Positions 1 through 8,029 of a stretch of 64,000 bases of DNA are shown one piece after another. Numbering within the stretch: position 1 is the first letter of the stretch; every line of letters begins with the position of its first letter. Made by a program: the position numbers and the translations under genes. The DNA is from Streptomyces brevispora (GTDB lineage Bacteria; Actinomycetota; Actinomycetes; Streptomycetales; Streptomycetaceae): NCBI RefSeq assembly GCF_007829885.1, contig NZ_VIWW01000001.1, forward strand, positions 62,001-126,000, read 5' to 3'. The notes under the pieces are model-generated. The model did not search any database. It worked only from the letters and a program-made list of their open reading frames with translations, and was not told the origin of the DNA.

Positions 1-407
1 TTGGCCTCGCCCGCGCGCACCGTCAGGACGGCGTTGAGGAGCAGCACGCCCTGCTCCGCCCACGGCATCAGATACCCGTTGTCCGGGACCGGCAGGCCGA
101 GCTCCTCCTTCATCTCCTTGTAGATGTTGCGCAAGGAGGGCGGGGTCTTCACGCCCGGCCGCACGGAGAAGCACAGCCCGTGCCCCTGGCCCTCGCCGTG
201 GTACGGGTCCTGCCCCAGGACCAGGACCTTCACCTTGTCGTACGGAGTGGCTTCGAGCGCGGCGAACACCTGTTCCCGAGGCGGATAGACCGGCCCCGCG
301 GCCCGCTCCTCCTCGACGAACTCGATGAGCTCCTTGAAATACGGCTTCTGCAGCTCTTCGCCGAGGACGCCACGCCATGACTCGGGCAGCAGGTCGGTGT
401 CGGTCAC
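1..407 (-). CDS. ung: Uracil-DNA glycosylase, 3' part missing (window edge)
   Basis: Base-excision repair enzyme that removes uracil from DNA. The visible 135 residues begin VTDTDLLPESW and contain the family-1 catalytic motif GQDPYHG (water-activating Asp) followed by GLCFSV and a PPSLRNIYKE segment, as in bacterial Ung. The GTG start at 407 is chosen because GGAGG lies 8 bases upstream. The gene runs leftwards off the window, so the C-terminal HPSP motif cannot be seen. It stands alone; the next gene on the same strand starts at 2115. Confidence 0.95.
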   Translation of the reverse strand, partial: MTDTDLLPESWRGVLGEELQKPYFKELIEFVEEERAAGPVYPPREQVFAALEATPYDKVKVLVLGQDPYHGEGQGHGLCFSVRPGVKTPPSLRNIYKEMKEELGLPVPDNGYLMPWAEQGVLLLNAVLTVRAGEA

Positions 408-528
408 GTCAACAACCTCCGGTAAACAATCAGTTCTTGACCTCAGAACCTACCGGCGACCACTGACAACGGAGCCTGGAGCCTGCGCCGAAGCCGCTGG
501 GGAGGCCCGAGGGGCGGGCCCGGGAGGG

Positions 529-2115
529 CTACCAGCTGGCCTTGCGGTACAGCTCCCACATCTGCATGACCGTCTGCGGGTCCAGCGCACGCTCGCCGCC
601 GCCGATGTCCTCGCCCGCCGCCACATACAGCTTGCCCTGCCACAGCGGCAGCAGCCGGACGTCGTCGACCAGGATCTTCTGGGCCCGCTCGAACTGCTGG
701 CTGACCGCACCCCGGTCGCTCTTCTTGCGGGTCTGGGGCAGCAGCTGCTTCGTGATCTCGTCCTTCGCGTACGGCATGCCCGTGACGCTGTCCTTGCCGA
801 CGAAGGGGGCGATGAAGTTGTCCGGGTCCGGGAAGTCCGGGAACCAGCCGCGGCCGAAGACGGGGTACTCACCCTTGGTGAAGCCCTCCTGGAACTTCTT
901 CCAGGGCTGACTCTTCAGAGTGATCCTGAAGAGCCCGGAAGACTCCAGTTGGCGCTTGAGCTCGGCGAACTCGGGGGCCGTCGAGGAGCCGTACCGGTCG
1001 GTGGTGAACCAGAAGGTCATCGCGACGGGCTCGGTGATGCCGGCGTCGGTGAGGATCTTCCGGGCCTTCTGCTTGTTCGGGTCGCCGAAGGTGTCGAAGA
1101 AGCTGGTCGTGTGCCCCGCGATGCCCTTGGGCACCATGGAGTAGAGCGGCTCGGCGGTGCCCTGGTAGACCTTGGCCACCAGTGCGTCCCGGTCCACGAG
1201 CTGGGCGATCGCCCGCCGCACGGCCGGGTTCCCGGCGGCCGGGTCCTTGGGGTTGAAGACCAGGAAGCGGATGTCCGCGCCGACCGTCTCGACGAGCTGG
1301 AGATCGCTCTTCTTGTCCTCGTTGTCCTCCAGGCTGACGACCTCCTCGGCGGACAGCCCTCGGTAGGTGGCGTCGATCTCGTTCTCCTTGAGCGCCTTCA
1401 CCATGGCGCCGGACTCCTTGAAGTACCGGATGGTCACGGCGTCGTTCTTCCGGTCGGCGAAGCCCTTGTAGTCGGGGTTGCGCACCAGCTTGGAGCGGTC
1501 ACCCGGCTTGTACTCGTCCAGCAGGTACGGCCCGGACCCGGTGACCTTGCCGTCGTCGCGGATCTTGTGCTCCGAGTAGTCGTTGGGGGCCACCAGCGAC
1601 ATGGCGGGCGTGGCGAGCACGAACGGGAAGGTGGCGTCCGGCTTGCTCAGATGGAAGATGACCTCGTAGTCACCCTTGGTCTCCACCCGGTCCAGCGAGC
1701 CGAGCATGCCGTTGGGGCCACCCTTGACCGCGATCGCCCTGATCCGGTCGATGGAGTACTTCACGGCCTCGGCGTCGAGCTTGTCCCCGTTGGAGAACTT
1801 CAGGCCCTCGCGGAGCGTGCAGCGGTAGGCGGTGCTGGTGTTGTCGGTGAACTTGCAGTGATCCGCGGCATCGGGCTCGGGGCTCGTACTTCCGGTGGGA
1901 AAGCTGACCAGGGTCTGGAACACGTTGCGCATCAGCTCCCAGGAGCCGTCCCACGCCGCCGCCGGGTCGAGGGTGGAGGGTTCACTGGTAGTTCCGACAA
2001 CCAGCTTCTGCTGCACGGCCGAACCGCTGTCGGACAACAGCCCGCAGCCGGCCAGCAGAGACAGGGAAGCAAAGGCTGCAGCAGCCTGCAGACTGGCCCG
2101 GTAGAACACGTGCAC
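529..2115 (-). CDS. ABC transporter substrate-binding lipoprotein, oligopeptide (family 5) type
   Basis: 528-residue solute-binding protein of the SBP_bac_5 family, which delivers peptides or similar solutes to an ABC importer. It begins with a short signal peptide ending in a lipobox (LLAGC, lipidated Cys24), followed by the family-type N-terminal region with VVGTTSEPSTLDPAAAWD and later YKPGDRSKLVRNPDY. No permease or ATPase gene lies next to it, so it is an orphan binding protein or partners with a transporter elsewhere. The true substrate cannot be told from sequence. The start fits because it gives a complete signal peptide. Confidence 0.9.
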   Translation of the reverse strand: MHVFYRASLQAAAAFASLSLLAGCGLLSDSGSAVQQKLVVGTTSEPSTLDPAAAWDGSWELMRNVFQTLVSFPTGSTSPEPDAADHCKFTDNTSTAYRCTLREGLKFSNGDKLDAEAVKYSIDRIRAIAVKGGPNGMLGSLDRVETKGDYEVIFHLSKPDATFPFVLATPAMSLVAPNDYSEHKIRDDGKVTGSGPYLLDEYKPGDRSKLVRNPDYKGFADRKNDAVTIRYFKESGAMVKALKENEIDATYRGLSAEEVVSLEDNEDKKSDLQLVETVGADIRFLVFNPKDPAAGNPAVRRAIAQLVDRDALVAKVYQGTAEPLYSMVPKGIAGHTTSFFDTFGDPNKQKARKILTDAGITEPVAMTFWFTTDRYGSSTAPEFAELKRQLESSGLFRITLKSQPWKKFQEGFTKGEYPVFGRGWFPDFPDPDNFIAPFVGKDSVTGMPYAKDEITKQLLPQTRKKSDRGAVSQQFERAQKILVDDVRLLPLWQGKLYVAAGEDIGGGERALDPQTVMQMWELYRKASW

Positions 2116-2227
2116 GCTCCTCGATCAGCCATGGGTCGGCAGACCATACCGCAGCGCCCCGTCGGGTCAATCCGCAGGCCCGACGGGGCACTTGAACCAA
2201 TCAGGGCCAAACCGGCTCAGGGTGTTC

Positions 2228-2983
2228 TCAACCCACACCCGCATTCAGGAAAATCCCGCCGTCGACCACCAGGGTCTGTCCGGTGATCCAGTCGGACTGG
2301 TGCGACGTGAGGAAGGCGGCGGCGCCGCCGATGTCCTCGGGGACACCGAGCCGGCCCAGCGGGTAGGCCGCGGCCGCCTCCGCCTCACGGCCCTCGTACA
2401 GCGCCTGGGCGAACCTTGTCTTCACGACCGCGGGGGCGATCGAATTGACCCGCACGACCGGCGCGAACTCGTGTGCCAGCTGCAGGGTCAAGTTGATCAT
2501 CGCGGCCTTGCTCATGCCGTACGCGCCGATGAACGGCGAGGCGGAGACACCCGCGACGGAGGCGATGTTGACGATCGCCCCGCCGTTCTCCTTCTGCCAG
2601 GCCTTGTAGGTCTGCTGCGCGAAGCCGAGCGCCGAGATCACGTTCGTCTCGAAGACCTTGCGGACGACATTGAGGTCGAGCTCGGCGATCGGGCCGAAGA
2701 CCGGGTTCGTACCGGCGTTGTTGACCAGGAAATCGACCCGGCCGAACGCCTCCATGGTGCGCTGGACGGCCACTGCCTGGTGCGCCTCGTCGTGCGCCTT
2801 GCCCGCAACGCCGATGACCCGGTCGGAGCCGAGCGCCTCGACGGCCTCCTTCAGGGCGTCCTCACCGCGTCCGGTGATGCACACCCGGTCGCCGCGGTCG
2901 ACGAGCGCCTTCGCGATTCCGTAGCCGATGCCCCGGCTCGCACCGGTGATCAGCGCGGCCTTGCCACTGTCCTGCACAGTCAT
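2228..2983 (-). CDS. SDR-family oxidoreductase (FabG-like)
   Basis: 251-residue classical short-chain dehydrogenase/reductase. The nucleotide-binding glycine motif GASRGIG is at about residues 14-20, NNAG at about 89-92, the catalytic Ser in NIASVAG, and the YGMSK pair (Tyr/Lys) follows at the usual spacing. It ends with the WITGQTLVVDGG segment typical of 3-oxoacyl-reductase-like SDRs. It lies 20 bp downstream of the next fabG-like gene and is probably co-transcribed with it. Substrate is unknown; an acyl-CoA or acyl-ACP is most likely. Confidence 0.88.
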   Translation of the reverse strand: MTVQDSGKAALITGASRGIGYGIAKALVDRGDRVCITGRGEDALKEAVEALGSDRVIGVAGKAHDEAHQAVAVQRTMEAFGRVDFLVNNAGTNPVFGPIAELDLNVVRKVFETNVISALGFAQQTYKAWQKENGGAIVNIASVAGVSASPFIGAYGMSKAAMINLTLQLAHEFAPVVRVNSIAPAVVKTRFAQALYEGREAEAAAAYPLGRLGVPEDIGGAAAFLTSHQSDWITGQTLVVDGGIFLNAGVG

Positions 2984-3003
2984 GATGTCCGCAGCCCTTC
3001 GGG

Positions 3004-3765
3004 TCAGTTGAGCGGTCCGCCGGCGACGTACATGACCTGCCCGGAGACGAAGCCGGCGTCGTCGCCGGAGAAGAAGGCGATGGCGTTGGCGATGTCCTCG
3101 GGGAAGCCGACGCGCTGCACCGGGATCTGGGTCGCGGCGGCCGCCTGGAACTCCTCGAAGCCCATGCCGACCCGGGCCGCGGTCTGCGCGGTCATCTCGG
3201 TGACGATGAAGCCGGGCGCGACGGCGTTGGCGGTGATGCCGAACTTGCCGAGCTCCTTGGCGAGGGTCTTCGTGAAGCCCTGCAGACCCGCCTTGACCGC
3301 GGCGTAGTTGGCCTGCCCCCGGTTGCCCAGGGCGGAGGAGGAGGACAGCGAGACGATACGGCCGAACTTCGCGTCCACCATGTGCTTCTGAACGGCCTTG
3401 GCCATCAGGAACGCGCCCTTGAGGTGCACGTTCATCACGATGTCCCAGTCCGACTCGCTCATCTTGAAGAGCAGGTTGTCACGGAGCACGCCCGCGTTGT
3501 TGACGAGGATCGTCGGGGCGCCGAGTTCGGCGGCGACCCGTGCGACGGCGGCCTCCACCTGGGCGCTGTCCGAAACGTCGCAGCCGACGGCGAGGGCCTT
3601 GCCCCCGGCGGCGGTGATCTTCTCGACGGTGTCCTTGCAGGCCCCCTCGTCCAGGTCGAGTACGGCGACGGCGCGGCCCTCGGCCGCCAGGCGTACCGCG
3701 GTGGCGGCACCGATGCCCCGTGCCGCTCCCGTCACGATGGCTACGCGCTGCTCGGTGGTGGACAT
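3004..3765 (-). CDS. fabG: 3-oxoacyl-ACP reductase-like SDR
   Basis: 253-residue SDR with the NADPH-binding motif GAARGIGAAT near the N terminus, NNAGVLRDN, catalytic SLSSSSAL...YAAVK and the FabG-type ending FVSGQVMYVAGG. In FabG enzymes this reduces 3-oxoacyl thioesters to 3-hydroxyacyl thioesters. It is the first gene of a two-gene leftward unit with the SDR at 2228-2983. A candidate TetR-type operator lies 75 bp upstream. It is probably not the housekeeping FabG, because no fab or acp gene is nearby; fatty-acid breakdown or PHA-type metabolism is equally possible. Confidence 0.85.
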   Translation of the reverse strand: MSTTEQRVAIVTGAARGIGAATAVRLAAEGRAVAVLDLDEGACKDTVEKITAAGGKALAVGCDVSDSAQVEAAVARVAAELGAPTILVNNAGVLRDNLLFKMSESDWDIVMNVHLKGAFLMAKAVQKHMVDAKFGRIVSLSSSSALGNRGQANYAAVKAGLQGFTKTLAKELGKFGITANAVAPGFIVTEMTAQTAARVGMGFEEFQAAAATQIPVQRVGFPEDIANAIAFFSGDDAGFVSGQVMYVAGGPLN

Positions 3766-3839
3766 GCTTGGTTCTCCTCGCCCTTGGATAGCGGCTCAGC
3801 GGACGTCAGGCACATTCCCTGCGAAATGATTCCCGATAG

Positions 3840-3855
3840 CTGAGCAACCGCTTAG
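3840..3855. promoter_or_regulatory. Candidate TetR-type operator upstream of fabG
   Basis: Imperfect inverted repeat CTGAGCAACCGCTTAG, read on the minus strand as CTAAGCGGTTGCTCAG, about 75 bp upstream of the GTG/ATG start at 3765. From general knowledge, sites of this shape occur upstream of acyl-CoA metabolism genes in actinobacteria; the match here is by eye only. Confidence 0.35.
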
Positions 3856-3937
3856 TACCTTCAGTAGTCGAGACGCTAGAAGGCCTGGCACCCGGTGTCA
3901 ACGGCCCACGGACTCAGCGGCGCATGTCACGCCGGAC

Positions 3938-3969
3938 GACGCCGCCGCCGCAGGCTCGGCGGCGGCGTC
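3938..3969. terminator. Hairpin terminator after the DUF3037 gene
   Basis: Perfect 12-bp arms (GACGCCGCCGCC / GGCGGCGGCGTC) with an 8-base loop, 14 bp beyond the stop of the leftward gene at 3983-4366. There is no clear U tract, as is common in Streptomyces. Confidence 0.7.
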
Positions 3970-3982
3970 GCACCGGTGGGGA

Positions 3983-4366
3983 TCAGCGCACCAGCAGGTC
4001 GAGCAGTCGCTCCAACTCGGCTGCGGGGTCGGTGGTGAGACCGCTGTGCACGGGGCTCGGCTGGATGACGGTCGAGCGCGGGGCGATCAGCCAGCGGAAG
4101 CGCCGCCCGGCGTCGTCGCCCGCGGCCTGCCCCGCGTCCGTACCGCCGCGGCAGATCCCCTCGACTGCGTGCAGCGCGGCTCGCACCCCGGTCACGTCGG
4201 CGGTGCGGTCCAGCGCCTTGAGCTTCCCCTCGTCGAGTTCGGTGCGGGCGGCGACGAACCCCTTGGCGCGGCAGTAGACCACCACACCGGCGTTGAAGAA
4301 CTCGCCGCGCTGGACCCGCGGCACCACACGCAGCAGGGCGTACTCGAAGACAACGCGTTCAGTCAC
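3983..4366 (-). CDS. DUF3037 family protein
   Basis: 127-residue protein starting at a GTG. The N-terminal region VFEYALLRVVPRVQRGEFFNAGVVVYC is the signature of the DUF3037 family, and a FVAARTELDEGKLKALD segment follows. Function is unknown in the family. The start overlaps the stop of the HipA-like kinase gene as GTGA, so the two are translationally coupled; this pair is commonly seen together in actinobacteria, suggesting one works on or with the other. Confidence 0.8.
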   Translation of the reverse strand: MTERVVFEYALLRVVPRVQRGEFFNAGVVVYCRAKGFVAARTELDEGKLKALDRTADVTGVRAALHAVEGICRGGTDAGQAAGDDAGRRFRWLIAPRSTVIQPSPVHSGLTTDPAAELERLLDLLVR

Positions 4367-5214
4367 GGCCGGCCGCTCTCGTCGCTGTTCTTGGTGTCAT
4401 GCCGCGGGGCGAGGCGTTCGGTGAGCCAGCCAGGGGCCTGGGACGGCTTGGCGGCCGTGGGCGCGTCCAGGCTGATCCGCTCGTGGATGGTGGCCGCCCG
4501 CGGCAGCAGCGCCTCCACATAGGCGCGTCGGAGCTGATCGGTCGAGTCGAAGCCGGGCTCGTCCACCAGCCACTCGTCGGGAACGTCGGCCGCGACCTCG
4601 GTGAGCAGTTCCTCGGTGACCAGCGGGGCGAGCTCGGCGGCTGCCGCCGCGATGTCCGGTGCGAAGGGGGCCAGCGCATGGTCCGAGGCGTTGTACGGCT
4701 TGGCGGCGGAGGCCTGGGCACCCGGCCAGCTGTGGTGCCAGATCATCGTGGCGCCGTGATCGATGAGCCAGAGCTCACCGTGCCAGATCAGCATGTTCGG
4801 GTTGCGCCAGGACCGGTCGACGTTGTTGATCAGCGCGTCGAACCAGACGACGCGTCCGGCCTCGCGCGGATCCACCTGGTAGGCGAGGGCGTCGAACCCG
4901 AGGGAACCGGGGAGGAAGTCCATCCCGAGGTTGAGGCCGCCGCTCGCCTTCAGGAGCTCCTGGACCTCCTGGTCGGGTTCGGCGAGACCGATGACCGGGT
5001 CCAGCTGCATCTGCACGAGGTCGGGGACGCGCAGCCCGAGCCGCCGGCCGAGCTGCCCGCAGATCACCTCCGCGACCAGCGTCTTTCGCCCCTGTCCGGC
5101 GCCGGTGAATTTCATGACGTACGTGCCCAGGTCGTCGGCTTCGACGATCCCGGGGAGCGAGCCACCCTCACGCAAAGGCGTGACATAGCGGGTCGCTACG
5201 ACCTCTTCCAACAC
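4363..5214 (-). CDS. HipA-family kinase-like protein
   Basis: 283 residues. The N-terminal part holds a kinase-like glycine/lysine region (DDLGTYVMKFTGAGQGRKTLVAEVI) and the central part the phosphotransfer-type motifs DALINNVDRSWRNPNML (HipA-like catalytic loop with D and N) and LWLIDHGATMIWHH (metal-binding D). It is smaller than the HipA toxin (about 440 residues) and lacks a HipB partner; instead it is coupled to a DUF3037 gene. Target and activity are not known, so calling it a toxin would be inference. Confidence 0.75.
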   Translation of the reverse strand: MLEEVVATRYVTPLREGGSLPGIVEADDLGTYVMKFTGAGQGRKTLVAEVICGQLGRRLGLRVPDLVQMQLDPVIGLAEPDQEVQELLKASGGLNLGMDFLPGSLGFDALAYQVDPREAGRVVWFDALINNVDRSWRNPNMLIWHGELWLIDHGATMIWHHSWPGAQASAAKPYNASDHALAPFAPDIAAAAAELAPLVTEELLTEVAADVPDEWLVDEPGFDSTDQLRRAYVEALLPRAATIHERISLDAPTAAKPSQAPGWLTERLAPRHDTKNSDESGRP

Positions 5215-5283
5215 TTTCCCAGGTCACCTATCTCTTCAGTCTTACAATCCACGGACGACCTCTTCGGGGCGTAGAGGCAGGGA

Positions 5284-5591
5284 TCACCGGTCAACGGCAC
5301 TGGGGAGAATCTGGGGAGTCTCGGCCGGCGAGCCGGTCCCCCGCTCCCCAAGCAGACCGTCGATGGCGCCGCGCCCCTTGCTGCCGGCCTCCGGCATGAG
5401 GTGAGCATAGTAACCGAGGGTGATCGCGGGCGAGGAGTGTCCAAGCCACCGTGCCAAGGTCACGACGGACTCTCCGGCTTCCGGCATGATCGAGGCCGGT
5501 AGGTGTGCCGAAGCGCATGGAAGCCGTCCTTCGGGGCCACCACCCACGGCCGGGCTTTCGCCCCCTCGGATCGCGCCGGGATGACACCGGC
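5284..5591 (-). pseudogene. 3' remnant of a tyrosine recombinase (phage/ICE-type integrase), frameshifted
   Basis: Only the C-terminal catalytic end is left. Read leftwards from 5591, one frame gives AGVIPARSEGAK then PWVVAPKDGFHALRHTY (with the HxxR box). After a net frame change at about 5505-5515, a second frame continues ASIMPEAGESVVTLARWLGH, then SSPAITLGYYAHLMPEAG (LGH box and catalytic Tyr), to a TGA at 5284. The N-terminal DNA-binding part is absent. An in-frame TAG sits at the 5' edge, which is also the stop of the alkB fragment, marking a recombination junction. Not functional. Confidence 0.85.
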
Positions 5592-5879
5592 CTAGGCCAA
5601 TGGGGCCCCGGTCGTGTCGCTGTCCATCGGCGAAACCTGCACGTTCCGCTTCGGCTGGTACGGCTGCCAGTGCCAGCCCAGACATACGGTGCGCACGGAC
5701 ATCTGGTGTCCGCGGACCCTTGCGGCGCGCAGGGGGACAGGGCCTCGCGCCCACTCGTGGAACCGGTCCGCGATCCGCTCCTGCTGTTCCGGGGTCAGCC
5801 AGTTCGGGACGTGGGTGGCGCCCGGGATAATCTCTCCCGCGTGGCGCTCGGGGAGTTGTGGGGTGAACAGCACTGTCAT
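5592..5879 (-). pseudogene. alkB: 5' fragment of alkB-type alkylated-DNA dioxygenase
   Basis: 95 codons from an ATG that overlaps the upstream stop (ATGA). The sequence matches the N-terminal third of actinobacterial AlkB: GEIIPGATHVPNWLTPEQQ, REWARGPVP-type HEWARGPVPLRAARV, and MSVRTVCLGWHWQPYQPKR. AlkB enzymes are 2-oxoglutarate/Fe(II) dioxygenases that remove methyl groups from N1-methyladenine and N3-methylcytosine. Here the protein stops at a TAG right after GAPLA, before the HxD...H iron ligands and the 2OG-binding Arg, so no activity is expected. The integrase remnant begins at the next base. Confidence 0.85.
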
Positions 5880-6400
5880 GGCCTGCCCTCCGTGCGGGTG
5901 GGGTGCTGGAGGGAGTCGTCCTCGACGAGCCAGGTGGTGCCGTGGGCGGTCGCGCCGGCCAGGCCGTTCAGATTGATCAGGCCGACGAGCGCGAGCGTGC
6001 GCGGATCGCCGATCGCGGCGGTCGCGAGGGTGCGTTCGGGACGCCACGGGGTCGACCACAACAGCCGCCGGGTCATCTGCGCCCAGCCGGTCGCCGGGCC
6101 GACCATCACCCAGAGGTCAGGGTTGGCGTCCGTGAACCGTGACGCGTGGCGCAGCCAGGAGGCCGCGGTCTCGGGCCAGGTGATCGCGGCGAGGGTTGCG
6201 CCTCCCGCGCGATACCAGGCCGATTCGATCAGGCGTGAGGTCTCGCGTGCGTGCGGGGTGCGGCCGGAGCCGATCACGATGGTGAGGGCCCGGCGGTCGC
6301 GAGCCAGTCGGACGATGGCCGCGACCTCGGCGTCGGTGGCCGTCAGGTCTGCGTCGTAGCTCGCCGGCCTCCTCAGCAGGGGGCTGGTCAGGGAGTCCAT
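5876..6400 (-). CDS. Unrecognised protein in the alkylation-repair operon
   Basis: 174 residues from ATG 6400 (a GTG at 6430 would add 10). I do not recognise the family. Visible are an LTATDAEVAAIVRLARDRR helix, a glycine-containing strand TIVIGSGRTPHARETSR, a tryptophan-rich middle, and TLALVGLINLNGLAGATAHG near the end. No signal peptide or membrane segment. It overlaps the Ada-domain gene by 13 bp and the alkB fragment by 4 bp (ATGA), so it is co-translated with repair genes and probably acts with them; the role is unknown. Confidence 0.7.
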   Translation of the reverse strand: MDSLTSPLLRRPASYDADLTATDAEVAAIVRLARDRRALTIVIGSGRTPHARETSRLIESAWYRAGGATLAAITWPETAASWLRHASRFTDANPDLWVMVGPATGWAQMTRRLLWSTPWRPERTLATAAIGDPRTLALVGLINLNGLAGATAHGTTWLVEDDSLQHPTRTEGRP

Positions 6401-6678
6401 GGTCGGCCGTTCTCTCGGGCGGTCTTCCACCGCTGATAGCGGTCCTTGCAGCAGGCGCCGCAGGGGCGGAACCCGGCGGCGACCGCCGTGGCCTCGTCGG
6501 CGAAGAAGACCCGGTGCCTCACGTAGCCGCCGCGAACGATGGTGCGCAGTGCGTCAGGGCAGTCGAGTCGTCCGTAGATCTTTGAGCCACGGTGGCCGCC
6601 CCACTCTCCCTTGACCGGCGACCGGTAGGGACGGCCGTCGGCCCCGAGAAGGGTGCAGGTGTTCATCGCGTCGTTCAT
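6388..6678 (-). CDS. Stand-alone Ada-type metal-binding domain protein
   Basis: 96 residues from an ATG that overlaps the stop of the 2OG-oxygenase gene (ATGA). It carries the Ada zinc-binding fold: GGHRGSKIYGRLDCPDAL, YVRHRVFFADEATAVAAG, then FRPCGACC. In E. coli Ada this domain uses four cysteines, one of which takes a methyl group from methyl-phosphotriesters and turns Ada into an activator. Here the DNA-binding AraC part and the methyltransferase part are absent, and one of the canonical cysteine positions (the second of the first pair) is not evident, so it may be a sensor or accessory factor. Longer upstream starts are rejected because they run inside the oxygenase gene. Confidence 0.8.
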   Translation of the reverse strand: MNDAMNTCTLLGADGRPYRSPVKGEWGGHRGSKIYGRLDCPDALRTIVRGGYVRHRVFFADEATAVAAGFRPCGACCKDRYQRWKTARENGRPWTP

Positions 6679-7415
6679 GCGGCGTCGTGGAAGACGAGGG
6701 CAAGGGTGTGACGTTCGCCGGACCGGATGGCGGACACGCCGTGGCGAACCGGCGCCGCGGACCATCCACGGGCGGACCTGACGGGCCGGTCACGGGTGGT
6801 GAACAGGTATCCGTGGCCGTGCGGCAGCAGCGTGGACGTGCCCCGGGACTGGGCACGCGGGCGCTGTTCCAGGAGCAGGAACTCACCGCCCGTGTGATCC
6901 ACACCGGGCTCGTTGAGGTTGATCACGACCTGCAGCGGGAACACAAGGTCGCCGTACAGGTCGCGATGCAGAGCGTTCCAGTCCTTGTCCCTGTAGCGGA
7001 GCAGGATCGCCGTGGACTTGGTCTGGCCGGCGTCGTGGCACATCTGCAGCCATTCGTCGAACGAGTCCGGCCACGGCGCGGGCCGGCGGAGTTTGGTCCA
7101 CCAGTCGCGGGCGATGGGCAGCAGCCTCGGGTACAGCGCCTGCTTGAGCCGTTCGACCGGCTGCGGGTATGGCGCGTTGAAGTACCGGTACTGGCCCTCA
7201 CCGAAGCGGTGCCGGCCCATGTCGACGGTGCTGCGGAACAGGCCGTCCTGCTCGTACAGCTCCCTGATCTCCACGGTCTCCTCGGAGGTCAGCAGCTGCG
7301 GCAGCAGCGCGCCGCCGTACTCGTTGACCTCCGCAGCGATCGCCTCCCAGTCGCCGGACTCGACGCGACGGTGCCACCGATCCGTCTTCCGCCCGGTCGC
7401 CTCCGTGGTGCTCAT
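6675..7415 (-). CDS. 2-oxoglutarate-Fe(II) oxygenase (repair operon)
   Basis: 246 residues from ATG 7415, which overlaps the ogt stop (ATGA). The double-stranded beta-helix core shows the HxD iron motif in LHRDLYGDLVFPLQVV, GGEFLLLEQRP, the distal His in RHGVSAIRSG, and the 2OG-binding Arg in GERHTLALVFHD at the extreme C terminus. The family is the 2OG-Fe(II) oxygenase group (prolyl-hydroxylase-like), different from AlkB. In this operon context it may demethylate a nucleobase or act on a repair protein; that is inference. Confidence 0.85.
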   Translation of the reverse strand: MSTTEATGRKTDRWHRRVESGDWEAIAAEVNEYGGALLPQLLTSEETVEIRELYEQDGLFRSTVDMGRHRFGEGQYRYFNAPYPQPVERLKQALYPRLLPIARDWWTKLRRPAPWPDSFDEWLQMCHDAGQTKSTAILLRYRDKDWNALHRDLYGDLVFPLQVVINLNEPGVDHTGGEFLLLEQRPRAQSRGTSTLLPHGHGYLFTTRDRPVRSARGWSAAPVRHGVSAIRSGERHTLALVFHDAA

Positions 7416-8029
7416 GCCGCGGCCTCCAGGTCCAGCAGCGTGGTCTTGGCCTCGATCCCGCCGACGTAGCCTCCGAGCGTGCCGTCGGCGCGCAGCACGC
7501 GGTGGCACGGGACGACGATCGGCAGCGGGTTGGTCGCACAGGCGGTGCCCACCGCCCGGACAGCCTTGGGGTTGCCGACGAGCTCGGCCATATCGCGATA
7601 GCTGCGGGTCTGGCCGTACTCGATCTCGGGCAGATGCGTCTGCACCAGGCGCCGGAACCCGTGCGACAGGGACAGGTCCAGCGTCACGTCGAAGACCCGG
7701 CGGCGCCTGGCGAAGTACTCGTCGATCTCGCGAGCCGCCTCCTCCAGCCGCTTCGGGGCGTGCAGGATCCGCGGGCTGAGCTTCTGGCCGAGGGCTTCCA
7801 GAACCCGGTCGTGGTCCTCGCCCGCGTACGCCACACGGACCAGCCCCTTCGGGGTGGCGGCGAGCAGCAGCTTGCCGACAGGCGAGTCGATGGTCGTGTA
7901 AGCGACATCGATCAGGTCGGCTTGTTCTGCGGCCTGCTCCAGACGGCGGTGGAGGCGACGGAGAGTGTCGGCGTCCACGGGCGTCGACAGCAGGACGGCC
8001 ATGTCGTCATCGTTGCGAATGTCGCTCAC
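7412..8029 (-). CDS. ogt: Methylated-DNA-[protein]-cysteine S-methyltransferase (first copy)
   Basis: 205 residues from a GTG that overlaps the sigma-factor stop (GTGA). The C-terminal domain has the Ogt/AGT active site PIVVPCHRV with acceptor Cys, preceded by GQTRSYRDMAELVGNPKAVRAVG (helix-turn-helix) and followed by GGYVGGIEAKTTLLD. It transfers the methyl group of O6-methylguanine irreversibly to its own cysteine. The N-terminal half (SPVGKLLLAATPKGLVRVAY) is the usual ribonuclease-H-like domain. It is one of two ogt copies in this operon; they differ clearly, so they are not a recent duplication. Confidence 0.93.
   Translation of the reverse strand: MSDIRNDDDMAVLLSTPVDADTLRRLHRRLEQAAEQADLIDVAYTTIDSPVGKLLLAATPKGLVRVAYAGEDHDRVLEALGQKLSPRILHAPKRLEEAAREIDEYFARRRRVFDVTLDLSLSHGFRRLVQTHLPEIEYGQTRSYRDMAELVGNPKAVRAVGTACATNPLPIVVPCHRVLRADGTLGGYVGGIEAKTTLLDLEAAA

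Noticed and set aside
325..2286. 653-codon open frame on the plus strand opposite the substrate-binding protein
   Set aside because: Composition is that of an antisense frame of a high-GC gene; the minus-strand lipoprotein explains the region fully.
5216..5283. tRNA gene as attachment site for the integrase remnant
   Set aside because: No cloverleaf or T-loop consensus could be found between the HipA-like gene and the remnant.
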